DNA from: Chloroflexota bacterium
GTDB lineage: Bacteria > Chloroflexota > Dehalococcoidia > Dehalococcoidales > JAUVZV01
Direction: 5' to 3'
NCBI GenBank assembly: GCA_030602375.1
Contig: JAUVZV010000003.1
Location: 1 to 43,723, forward strand
DNA length: 43,723 nt
Part shown: positions 34,961 through 42,186 of the stretch, piece by piece
Layout of the letters: every line of letters begins with the position of its first letter
Position numbering within the stretch: the stretch's first letter is position 1
The notes under the pieces: generated by a model
Told to the model about the DNA's origin: nothing
Databases searched by the model: none
Seen by the model: only the letters and a program-made list of their open reading frames with translations
Made by a program: the position numbers and the translations under genes

Positions 34961-35542
34961 ATGCGAAAGTGCCCTAATTGTGCTCAGGTAACCGCAAGAA
35001 CCAAGGATGGGGCATGCCGATGGTGTGGTTATCCCCTGTTATCGGAGAAATACGAAGAGATACCCTTAACCTATAAACAACTGCGAGAAGAGAGATGGCA
35101 TAAGCAGAAATCACCTCTGAGGGAGCAAACTGGGCCACCTACTCTACCCAATCATAGCACTTTAGCGCCAACACAGGCGCCGGAGTCTCAACCTGAACCG
35201 ATGTCTGAGAAAGAACCCGATCTGATACCAGAGTCTGAACGTGGGCTAATAGTGACCCCTGTAGAGATAACCGTTGAAGAATTGTATTCATTGGTCGCGA
35301 TGCAGACTTTTAAGGTAACGGGGGTAGTGGACAAAATAGTATTACATGATAGCTATGATATTTACTATATTATTCTGACTAGTGCTGAAAACACGTTAGA
35401 ACTGAACGTCCAGTGTACGTTTGACAAGAAGCATATACCTGAACTGAACCAGTTGACAAGAGGACAAACCGTGACAGTGCAGGGCAAATACGCTGGCTAC
35501 ATAGTAAACATGCTTATGAGAGATTGTATTTTAGTTCACTGA
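34961..35542 (+). CDS. Zinc-ribbon protein with C-terminal OB-fold (tRNA_anti-like)
   Basis: The 193-residue protein starts with a zinc ribbon, CPNCAQVTARTKDGACRWCGYPL (residues 4-26). A charged, Pro/Glu-rich linker (about 45-95) follows. The C-terminal 90 residues (VEELYSLVAMQTFKVTGVVDKI ... RGQTVTVQGKYAGYI) look like the tRNA_anti-like OB-fold found in small secreted or nucleic-acid-binding proteins. There is no signal peptide. The ribbon closely resembles that of the response regulator at 35772-36725. The target of the OB-fold is unknown. Confidence 0.75.
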   Translation: MRKCPNCAQVTARTKDGACRWCGYPLLSEKYEEIPLTYKQLREERWHKQKSPLREQTGPPTLPNHSTLAPTQAPESQPEPMSEKEPDLIPESERGLIVTPVEITVEELYSLVAMQTFKVTGVVDKIVLHDSYDIYYIILTSAENTLELNVQCTFDKKHIPELNQLTRGQTVTVQGKYAGYIVNMLMRDCILVH

Positions 35543-35699
35543 AAATGTTTCCAGCTACAATGCTACTTTCCCGCCACCCCCCTTTCCAAAGTCGCAATTA
35601 CATCGCGCACGCACAGGAGTCAGTTTATTGATGCAAGTTAGCTACCAAGGTGAATAGTGGCTGGTTGTGGTCTATTGTTTTGCGCCATTGTGTTTTTGG

Positions 35700-35728
35700 T
35701 TGACAGAAGTGTATAATGAAATATTAAA
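35700..35728 (+). promoter_or_regulatory. Possible promoter region of the zinc-ribbon response regulator
   Basis: A perfect TATAAT is at 35712-35717 and a TTGACA at 35700-35705, but they are only six bases apart, so they cannot work together. TATAAT may use TTGTGT at 35688-35693 (18-base spacing), or TTGACA may use a downstream TATTAA. The assignment is uncertain. Confidence 0.35.
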
Positions 35729-35771
35729 ACTGAGCATTTGGAAGCTGAAGTAGGCGTACTTAGGTGACAAA

Positions 35772-36725
35772 ATGTCAAAATGTCGTAACTGTGGTAGAAA
35801 AGCTTACTACGACGACTTCTGCCAATGGTGTCATTACCCCCTGAGCGGACGCAGACTTCCCTGGCAAGCAAGGAGGATGACGCCGCTTAAGAAACTTGCT
35901 ACACAGGTCGAACTGAAGGCTGAGCAGATTACTAAGGTGGACAAAAAGGCTGTGGAGGTATGGACCACGGCTATGGGCAAAAAAGAGGATAAGGCGATGG
36001 AGCAGATTGCTGAACAAGCAGCGCATACCAAAGTCGACTCCTTCGAGCTGGAGAGGCATCGTCATGGGGTACCGGGAGGGGTTGAAGTGATGGACAAAAT
36101 AAAGGTTTTTGTCATCGACAGTCAGGGGCTTTTCCGCCAAGGCCTTCGCCTACTCCTTTCCCAAACCGACAATATTGAACTGATTGGTGAATCTGACTTC
36201 CTAGAAGACACAATAGCGATTATTGAAGAGCTTGCGCCCGACATAGTAATCATAGATATCAAATTACCCTCGCTGAGCGGGCTTGATTTGGCACAGCGTG
36301 TGAGGCAGCGTTTGCCACGCATATCACTAATCATGCTCACGCCGTACGAGGACCATAGCCAAATCCTTGAGGCACTCAAAGCTGGAGTAGCCGCATACCT
36401 GAGTAAGAGCATCACCCCCGAAGGACTTGTCAGCGCTATTCGGAGAATCTTTAAGGGGGAACACATTGTCGACGAGCTCCTTCGCAGGCCGAGTGTTGCC
36501 CCGCGGGTGTTGATGCACCTTCAAGGCATGCAAAAGAAAGGCCTAATTAAACCTCTTAGCCCTCAAGAGATAGAGACGCTAATCCACTTTGCCAACGGCC
36601 ATTCGCTTAAGCGGATCGCTGATACTATAGGTGTGAGCGAGCAAGAGATTATAAATCACACGGCTTCTATTTTGTCAAAACTTGCTGCTAACGGAGTGGG
36701 CCCAGCTAACAGCACCGCTGCTTGA
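35772..36725 (+). CDS. NarL/FixJ-type response regulator with an N-terminal zinc ribbon
   Basis: The 317-residue protein has a zinc ribbon at residues 4-20 (CRNCGRKAYYDDFCQWC). A charged helical linker follows (about 35-105). The receiver domain (about 112-228) has VFVIDSQGLFRQGLR, the phospho-acceptor Asp in IVIIDIKLP, the LTPYEDH switch and YLSKSITPE with the conserved Lys. The C-terminal LuxR HTH has PLSPQEIETLIHFANGHSLKRIADTIGVSEQEI (about 258-290). The first acidic pair of the receiver is weak (VIDSQ), so phosphorylation may be atypical. GGTGAC precedes the ATG. No histidine kinase is nearby. Confidence 0.85.
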   Translation: MSKCRNCGRKAYYDDFCQWCHYPLSGRRLPWQARRMTPLKKLATQVELKAEQITKVDKKAVEVWTTAMGKKEDKAMEQIAEQAAHTKVDSFELERHRHGVPGGVEVMDKIKVFVIDSQGLFRQGLRLLLSQTDNIELIGESDFLEDTIAIIEELAPDIVIIDIKLPSLSGLDLAQRVRQRLPRISLIMLTPYEDHSQILEALKAGVAAYLSKSITPEGLVSAIRRIFKGEHIVDELLRRPSVAPRVLMHLQGMQKKGLIKPLSPQEIETLIHFANGHSLKRIADTIGVSEQEIINHTASILSKLAANGVGPANSTAA

Positions 36726-36993
36726 TGGCAGACAGAATCGTGATAGTGTTTAGGCACTTAGCGGGCTTGACGCGTAGAACAGGATTATCACGGACATGTC
36801 TCCCTCCAATCATCGAATCAATCTGCACCCTGACCCTAGCTTAGTAACACTGGATTGTGGCTAGCGAAACAGGCTTAACTGGAGATTACTTTTTCTTTGA
36901 ACTGGAAAGAGAACGATCCACAGTGTGGAGGAAGTCATTAATAAGAATCACAGACGCTACTTAAGTGGCACTAGTCCGGGTTGAGCTGAGGGG
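36726..36993. other. Intergenic region, nothing recognised
   Basis: The 268 bases lie between the stop codons of two convergent genes. I see no ORF longer than a few codons with a start and RBS, no good terminator hairpin and no RNA motif. Confidence 0.5.
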
Positions 36994-38070
36994 TTACCCT
37001 GTATTATCCTCCCTAAGCACTACGGCGAGCATTGTTTGCGGTTCCTCTAGCACGTCATGACTTAGTATCTTTGCCAAACCCCCCGAATACTCCTCTACCT
37101 TCTGGTAGTCTTCTACCACTCTTTCCACATTTGGCATTTCTAGCAATATCGAAACCAACGGGGTGGGCTCGCCTAACGACAAATCTATGATGCCCCCACC
37201 CGTATTAGTACGTGTGTCCAGTAGAATGCATCCGCCACGGATGTTATGCAACCGCTGCCGCAGCTGTTCCATCCATGATGGCCCAGCTCCCTGAGGGACA
37301 GCCAGTATTACTTTGCCACTGTACATGATAGGACTAATTTCCTTCGGAGCCACAGCATCGGCTTCGACACTTTGAGGTGCCAGTTCGCCTTCAATTCCAA
37401 CGCCGGTCAGGTGAGGCTCTGGAGTGCTATCAAGTGTCTTCTCACTTTCGTCAACTTTTGCCAATTCAGGAACGTGCTCCTCCGCTGGCACTGTTTCTTG
37501 GTCTCTGGTATCGGAGGGGGTTTCAACACCTTTAAATGGTGAAGTTGACAGCTCCTTGAGAACGGAGTTTATACTTTCGATAAGAGCACTGCGGCTCTTC
37601 TTGGTCTGGTCTATCATTTCTTCAGCTCTGCGTTGAGCTTCCAAGAGAACGGAGTTTGCGCCTTCGATAGCAGTACTCCAACTCTTCTTGGCTTGTTTGA
37701 CCATTTCTTCAGCTTTGTGGTGGGCTTCCTCGACTATTTTAGCCTTTTCCGCTTCAGCTTCCTGTTTCACTTCTTCCTTAATGTACTCGGAAATCTGGCG
37801 GGTCTCCTCTACCATTCTCTCAATCGTCTGAAAAAGCCTCTGACTAGACAGAGCAAGCTCTATACGTTTAAGAGCAGCTTCACTTGAACCTGCGACTGTC
37901 TCAAGAAAAGCCATCACCTCATCTGGGTCTAGACCATTTTTGACTTTACGAAATTCTCTGCCGAGCAATTCCTTAACCTGACGCTGTATCGCAGTGTCTG
38001 ATTTTGGTGAACTCTTCTCTTCAGGTTTGGTCTCTGAATTGATCCTGTCTACTGACCTAAATGCATCCAC
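36994..38070 (-). CDS. DivIVA-domain coiled-coil protein
   Basis: The track ORF (373 residues) begins at 38115, but a promoter (TTGACT-N17-TATTAT) lies inside its first codons. I therefore prefer GTG 38070, giving 358 residues. The N-terminal region has a DivIVA-like REFRKVKNGLDPDEVMAFLE segment. A long coiled coil (about residues 75-180 of the preferred protein) follows, with a 29-residue tandem repeat (AEEMVKQAKKS.../AEEMIDQTKKS...), then an acidic linker. A C-terminal alpha/beta domain of unknown type starts at VILAVPQGAGPSW. DivIVA proteins organise poles and septa by binding curved membrane. The exact role here is unknown. Confidence 0.7.
   Translation of the reverse strand: MDAFRSVDRINSETKPEEKSSPKSDTAIQRQVKELLGREFRKVKNGLDPDEVMAFLETVAGSSEAALKRIELALSSQRLFQTIERMVEETRQISEYIKEEVKQEAEAEKAKIVEEAHHKAEEMVKQAKKSWSTAIEGANSVLLEAQRRAEEMIDQTKKSRSALIESINSVLKELSTSPFKGVETPSDTRDQETVPAEEHVPELAKVDESEKTLDSTPEPHLTGVGIEGELAPQSVEADAVAPKEISPIMYSGKVILAVPQGAGPSWMEQLRQRLHNIRGGCILLDTRTNTGGGIIDLSLGEPTPLVSILLEMPNVERVVEDYQKVEEYSGGLAKILSHDVLEEPQTMLAVVLREDNTG
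37558..37731 (-). repeat. Two-copy 87-bp tandem repeat inside the DivIVA-like gene
   Basis: The motif GAGAACGGAGTTT starts at 37558 and again at 37645, a period of 87 bases or 29 codons. The copies have diverged. They lengthen the coiled coil by a whole number of codons, without a frame change. Confidence 0.7.
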
Positions 38071-38077
38071 GGTTGTT

Positions 38078-38106
38078 ATAATAACAGCGCCATCGTATAA
38101 AGTCAA
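38078..38106 (-). promoter_or_regulatory. Promoter inside the annotated DivIVA-like ORF start
   Basis: Read on the minus strand, TTGACT (38106-38101), 17 bases and TATTAT (38083-38078), 5/6 matches at both boxes. Transcription would begin at about 38071, right at the in-frame GTG 38070, which suggests a leaderless message. Confidence 0.55.
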
Positions 38107-38153
38107 CAGTGCCATGCTACATCATGTGTAACGGTAGCAAAAAGCTGGACACC

Positions 38154-39386
38154 TTACTCCCTAATCAGCAGCATCATGCCCAGCATTGCCAGAAAGGCAA
38201 GCCCGGCGCCAAGGAAAAATGGGGCGGCTGGGTTTATAACCTGCCACAACCAGCCGGCAATTAGGCTAGCTGGGAGAAGAGTCAGACCAACTACACCATG
38301 ATAAAGCCCGTAGGCCGTCCCCCTTTTCTCTGCAGGTACCAAATCAGCCACAAAGGCTCGGGCTACCCCTTCCACTATCCCGTAATAAATTCCATAACCG
38401 GCAAAAAGAAGCCATACCTGCCACTTACTTGAAGCCAAGGCAAACCCAAGGTAAACCAGGGCGTAAATAAACCAGCCCAGGGTAATGACCCGTCTCCTAC
38501 CCATCCTATCTGACAGCATACCTGCGGGTAGAGAAATAGCTGCATAGGTAATATTAAAAAGTACCAGCATCAAGACGACGTGAATAACCGGAGAACCCAG
38601 ATTCTGTGCCCGGAGTATAACAAAGAAATCGCTGGAATTACCCAGCGTGAATACTGCCATAACTAGAAGAAATAGCTTGAAACGACGGTCAAACCCCCCG
38701 CTAAATCTGCCCCCAGTTAAATCGATGGAATGGCTGTAGCCTGAGACCCGCTTTCTCTCGCCTTCCCTCACCCATATGATTAGCACCAGTAATGCCAGCA
38801 CTGCAGGAATGACCCCGAGTAGGACCAGCCACTTATAGGTCTTAAGATCAAGCTCAAGCCCTCCACCTTGAACCAGATAGACAATGATTGCCGCAAGAGC
38901 CAGTCCCAATACAGCACCTGAGGTATCCATAGCCCGGTGGAGTCCGAAACCTTTACCCCGCTCCTTGGCAGAAACAGAATCGGCAAGTAGCGCATCTCGC
39001 GGCGAAGTGCGAATACCCTTGCCAAGTCGGTCAGTAAATCTAATCGCCAGTACTCCACTCCAGCTAGTAACCAGATACATAAATGGTTTAGCCAGCGTGG
39101 AAATACCGTAACCCAGAACCGCCAGTGGTTTTCGCTTACCTATCTTGTCACTGAGCCAGCCACTAAATATCCTGAAGATAGCATCGGTGCTTTCTGATAA
39201 CCCGCCGATAAGACCAATAATAGTAGTAGCCGTTCCCAGCACATTAGATAAAAAGAGGGGAAGAAGGGTGAAAATCATCTCACTACTAATGTCGGTCAGA
39301 AAGCTGGTTATACCCAAGAAGAATACATTGGGGTTAAGTCCCCAAACTCTCCTTTGACTTGCCTCAGCACCTAATGGTTCCGCCAA
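38154..39386 (-). CDS. MFS transporter
   Basis: The 410-residue protein has about twelve transmembrane segments and the loop motif SGWLSDKIGKRKPLAV between helices 2 and 3, with a RLGKGIRTSPRDALLADSV signature seen in a subfamily of MFS permeases common in anaerobes. The second-half loop is AGMLSDRMGRRRVITLGW. Substrate is unknown. The start is TTG 39386 with GGGGAG about nine bases upstream. Its 3' end is duplicated as a decayed fragment at 33555-33667. Confidence 0.87.
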   Translation of the reverse strand: MAEPLGAEASQRRVWGLNPNVFFLGITSFLTDISSEMIFTLLPLFLSNVLGTATTIIGLIGGLSESTDAIFRIFSGWLSDKIGKRKPLAVLGYGISTLAKPFMYLVTSWSGVLAIRFTDRLGKGIRTSPRDALLADSVSAKERGKGFGLHRAMDTSGAVLGLALAAIIVYLVQGGGLELDLKTYKWLVLLGVIPAVLALLVLIIWVREGERKRVSGYSHSIDLTGGRFSGGFDRRFKLFLLVMAVFTLGNSSDFFVILRAQNLGSPVIHVVLMLVLFNITYAAISLPAGMLSDRMGRRRVITLGWFIYALVYLGFALASSKWQVWLLFAGYGIYYGIVEGVARAFVADLVPAEKRGTAYGLYHGVVGLTLLPASLIAGWLWQVINPAAPFFLGAGLAFLAMLGMMLLIRE

Positions 39387-39472
39387 CTACTTCTTCTCCC
39401 CTATTACCTCAGTAACCAGCTCCCTGACTTTATCCTACATCAAACATCATCTATTTGTCTGGGCAGGATGCC

Positions 39473-39501
39473 TTGACACCTCCCCTGGCAAAAGCTACAA
39501 T
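39473..39501 (+). promoter_or_regulatory. Promoter of the tRNA cluster
   Basis: Perfect TTGACA (39473-39478), 17 bases, TACAAT (39496-39501). The predicted start is at about 39508, three bases before the tRNA-Phe gene. Confidence 0.7.
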
Positions 39502-39510
39502 GTTCTACGT

Positions 39511-39586
<76 letters not shown>

Positions 39587-39594
39587 AGCTAAAA

Positions 39595-39669
39595 GCGGAA
39601 GTAGTTCAGCGGTAGAACGCCTCCTTGCCAAGGAGGAAGTCGTGAGTTCGAATCTCATCTTCCGCTCCA
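39595..39669 (+). tRNA. tRNA-Gly (GCC)
   Basis: The acceptor stem GCGGAAG/CTTCCGC closes a 75-base cloverleaf with anticodon loop TTGCCAA, T loop TTCGAAT and an encoded CCA. It is eight bases after tRNA-Phe. Confidence 0.97.
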
Positions 39670-39682
39670 GCTAAGAAAATAG

Positions 39683-39768
39683 GCCGAAGTGGCGGAATAG
39701 GCAGACGCGACAGTCTCAAAAACTGTTGGGGGGCAACCTCCGTGTCGGTTCGAGCCCGACCTTCGGCA
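39683..39768 (+). tRNA. tRNA-Leu (CAA), CCA not encoded
   Basis: The acceptor stem GCCGAAG/CTTCGGC, anticodon loop CTCAAAA and a long variable arm identify a class II tRNA-Leu of 86 bases. The discriminator A is followed by TTA, so CCA must be added after transcription. Confidence 0.95.
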
Positions 39769-39773
39769 TTAGT

Positions 39774-39847
39774 TGCCGAGTTGTGTAGTGGTAGCACGGG
39801 GGACTTTGAATCCCTTAGCCCTGGTTCGAATCCAGGCTCGGCAGCCA
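39774..39847 (+). tRNA. tRNA-Gln (TTG)
   Basis: The acceptor stem TGCCGAG/CTCGGCA, anticodon loop CTTTGAA and an encoded CCA give a 74-base tRNA-Gln. It is six bases after tRNA-Leu. Confidence 0.96.
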
Positions 39848-39852
39848 AAGCT

Positions 39853-39927
39853 TCCCCGGTAGCTCAACGGTAGAGCGGGCGGCTGTTAACCGCTAGGTTG
39901 TAGGTTCGAATCCTACCCGGGGAGCCA
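39853..39927 (+). tRNA. tRNA-Asn (GTT)
   Basis: The acceptor stem TCCCCGG/CCGGGGA, anticodon loop CTGTTAA and an encoded CCA give a 75-base tRNA-Asn, last of the cluster. No terminator was recognised after it. Confidence 0.97.
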
Positions 39928-39951
39928 GTTTTATTAAGAGCAGAACTTTTA

Positions 39952-40587
39952 TTATCGAAGCAGGCGGACTTGGTGCAGTACCTGGTGGAAATCAGAAAAA
40001 ACACTGTAGGGAATTGATTCGCTCTTGAGAAGTCTGGCTAGATGACCGGTGGCAAATACATGGTCAGCACTACGTGCTACCTCCAAATCCGAGAGCCCGT
40101 CCCCGATGTAAATAACACTTCCACCCCGTTTTTTAAGCCAGGTGAAATATCTCCACTTGAACCCTTCATTAATAAGGCTACCCCCAGGATCTTGGTAAGA
40201 GACGATGATGCCATCTTTACCGAAGAACGTTTTTCCGCAGTACAATTCTAAGTTTGACATATCAACCTGGATTAACACAGTTTCAATATAAAAATCCAGG
40301 CCACTGCTGACGATAATAATTGGAATACCAGCATCTTGACAGTAGCTAGCAAATTCGAGGAACCCATCCCTTACCTCAATGTGTTGACAGACAAATTCTT
40401 GGAGCCTCTCTTTAGGCTCTTTGATGAGGGCATACTGTAGTTTATTGCTCTGTTCAACAGTTAAATAGCCGGAAAGGTAGTCATTTTCAATCTTACGCCA
40501 GTTGTCATGGGCAAAGTGTTCTCTGAGTAAAAGACTAAGGTTATTTCTGATTATGGTGCCGTCAAAGTCACATTGAATAATCATCAC
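39952..40587 (-). CDS. HAD-IB family phosphatase (SerB/MtnX-like)
   Basis: The protein is 211 residues (210 from the second ATG at 40584). It has HAD motif I DFDGTI with the nucleophilic Asp (residue 7), motif II IIVSSGLDFYIE, the motif III lysine region and motif IV YIGDGLSDLEVA. The helical cap between motifs I and II puts it with phosphoserine phosphatase and MtnX. The substrate is not evident from sequence. It is last in a three-gene run with a CDP-alcohol transferase and a nucleotidyltransferase, so it may remove the phosphate left by the transferase. Confidence 0.85.
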   Translation of the reverse strand: MMIIQCDFDGTIIRNNLSLLLREHFAHDNWRKIENDYLSGYLTVEQSNKLQYALIKEPKERLQEFVCQHIEVRDGFLEFASYCQDAGIPIIIVSSGLDFYIETVLIQVDMSNLELYCGKTFFGKDGIIVSYQDPGGSLINEGFKWRYFTWLKKRGGSVIYIGDGLSDLEVARSADHVFATGHLARLLKSESIPYSVFSDFHQVLHQVRLLR

Positions 40588-40640
40588 TCACAGCCATTTA
40601 ATAGTGAAATTTCAAACAGTCTTTGCCGAGCTTCACCACC

Positions 40641-41273
40641 TTAAGAGGCAGATTCAGACTGGCTACTTCCCGCCACAAGGTATCTGTGGAGATAAATGAG
40701 CCTGTATAAAACAACCAAGTTGGTCAAAGCAGCGATGAGAATGAGACAGAAGTAGGCTTGACCGGTGACAGCACCGAGCATTATTAAGAAAAGCCTTATA
40801 TCCCGCGAGGCAAGGGATTTAAGTCCTTTATCAAAGAGATGGCGATAGCGAGAATCAATACGAGCCCTAGTATAGCTAATACAAATGGTACCAGCGATAG
40901 CCAGAAAGCCGACCAGCCAGATTCCGGGATAAGTCTCATTAAAGTAAGACCAAAAGGTAAGTCCTAGCACTATCAGGATATCGGCATACCGGTCAAGTAT
41001 GGAATCAAGGAAGCCACCAAAGGTCGAGGCAATACCTTTCATTCGGGCAAGGCTGCCATCTATACCATCAACAATAGATGATAATTGGACCAAAAGACCC
41101 GCGATTATATTCTGACCAAAAATGAAGCTTATAAAAGACAAAAGCGCAATGCCGAATGCTACCCAAGTGATTTGATTGGGCGTTATTTTTGTCTTGGAAA
41201 GTAGCCGTGCTACTGGCTCCGATACCTTTCTATTTACATATTTAGAAATGTAGCCATCGTAGACAGCTTCCAC
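40641..41273 (-). CDS. CDP-alcohol phosphatidyltransferase family protein (DIPPS-like)
   Basis: The 210-residue membrane protein has the full CDP-alcohol transferase signature, DGIDGSLARMKGIASTFGG followed by FLDSILDRYAD, and about five to six hydrophobic segments. The N-terminal YDGYISKYVNRKVSEPVARL followed by TKITPNQIT resembles the transferase half of the bifunctional inositol-phosphate cytidylyltransferase/DIPP synthases more than PgsA or PssA. That would join CDP-inositol and inositol phosphate, or make an inositol lipid. It sits nine bases after the nucleotidyltransferase gene. Confidence 0.85.
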   Translation of the reverse strand: MEAVYDGYISKYVNRKVSEPVARLLSKTKITPNQITWVAFGIALLSFISFIFGQNIIAGLLVQLSSIVDGIDGSLARMKGIASTFGGFLDSILDRYADILIVLGLTFWSYFNETYPGIWLVGFLAIAGTICISYTRARIDSRYRHLFDKGLKSLASRDIRLFLIMLGAVTGQAYFCLILIAALTNLVVLYRLIYLHRYLVAGSSQSESAS

Positions 41274-41282
41274 CTTTGTCTT

Positions 41283-42005
41283 CTACATCCTCGCCATGTT
41301 TAGGTTTTCCTCAGTATCCACATCCATCCAGAAGCAGCCACTGGCATCGCAGGTATCGAAACGGTACCCTCGGTTGATGAAGAGGCGAATAACACTGCTG
41401 ATTTCAGCTTCACTACCAAGCCGGGGCACAAGCTCATCTAAAGCCCGGAAGAAATTCTGTGTAAGAAGAAAGACCCCGGTATCAAGAGCATCCCAGTAAA
41501 CAAGATCCTTACCAATGTCTTTAATACAACCCTCTCTATTGACACTAACCTTGGTCGCCTCGGCTAGTTGATGGTACTCTGATGGCGAATAATCAATACA
41601 AAGCGTTTCACGGGAGGTCTGCCTATCCAGAAGACGCTCAACCAGCTTACCCTCAATTAAGTGGTCTCCCATGCAGAGAACAATTGGCTCTCCTTGCACC
41701 CATTCCCCAGCCCTGTAGAGTGAAATGGCATTGCCACCGCGATAATCGCAGTTGTAAACATACTGCAGCCTAGCACCAAAGCTGCTGCCATTGCCGAGCT
41801 CCTCCATCACCTTGTCTCCCAGGTAACCGACCACAATCACTATATCACTGATTCCGGCTGCTACCAATGCATCAATGGGATACCTTATTAATGGTACGCC
41901 ATTCACCGGCAGCACGACTTTGGGACACATAAGCGTTAGGGGGCCTAGCCGATCACCATCGCCAGCAGCCAGGATGACTCCCTTATCAACCTTTCGCTTG
42001 AACAC
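41283..42005 (-). CDS. Sugar-phosphate/inositol-phosphate nucleotidyltransferase (IPCT-like)
   Basis: The 240-residue NTP-transferase fold protein has KGVILAAGDGDRLGPLT and CPKVVLPVNGVPLIRYPIDAL, GISDIVIVVGYLGDKV, the metal-binding MGDHL and the C-terminal WMDVDTEENLN. The small size and the downstream CDP-alcohol transferase suggest a CTP:inositol-1-phosphate cytidylyltransferase, but glycerol-3-phosphate or other polyol phosphates remain possible. The start is GTG 42005 with GAGGT upstream and a long leader from a strong promoter at 42117-42146. Confidence 0.85.
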   Translation of the reverse strand: MFKRKVDKGVILAAGDGDRLGPLTLMCPKVVLPVNGVPLIRYPIDALVAAGISDIVIVVGYLGDKVMEELGNGSSFGARLQYVYNCDYRGGNAISLYRAGEWVQGEPIVLCMGDHLIEGKLVERLLDRQTSRETLCIDYSPSEYHQLAEATKVSVNREGCIKDIGKDLVYWDALDTGVFLLTQNFFRALDELVPRLGSEAEISSVIRLFINRGYRFDTCDASGCFWMDVDTEENLNMARM

Positions 42006-42116
42006 CCTGAGACCTCAACTCTTTTTGATTGAATATTAGAAAGTAATTGCTCTGTGGCTCGAAAAGCTTCCAGCCAATCAGATTTTAGCATACTTTGTCA
42101 AGCTCAAGTGATAAAT

Positions 42117-42146
42117 ATAATACATGAGATATAGCTAGTTTGTCAA
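42117..42146 (-). promoter_or_regulatory. Promoter of the nucleotidyltransferase operon
   Basis: Read on the minus strand, perfect TTGACA (42146-42141), 18 bases and TATTAT (42122-42117). A leader of about 105 bases follows before the GTG at 42005; it includes a GGCT...AGCC hairpin with no known motif. Confidence 0.6.
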
Positions 42147-42186
42147 CAACTGCGCAGGAATGTCGTTGAATGATTGCAATCGCATT

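Noticed and set aside
35638-36533. Several antisense ORFs over the response regulator gene (77 to 121 residues)
   Set aside because: They lack RBS and protein-like composition and are shadows of the well-supported gene on the plus strand.
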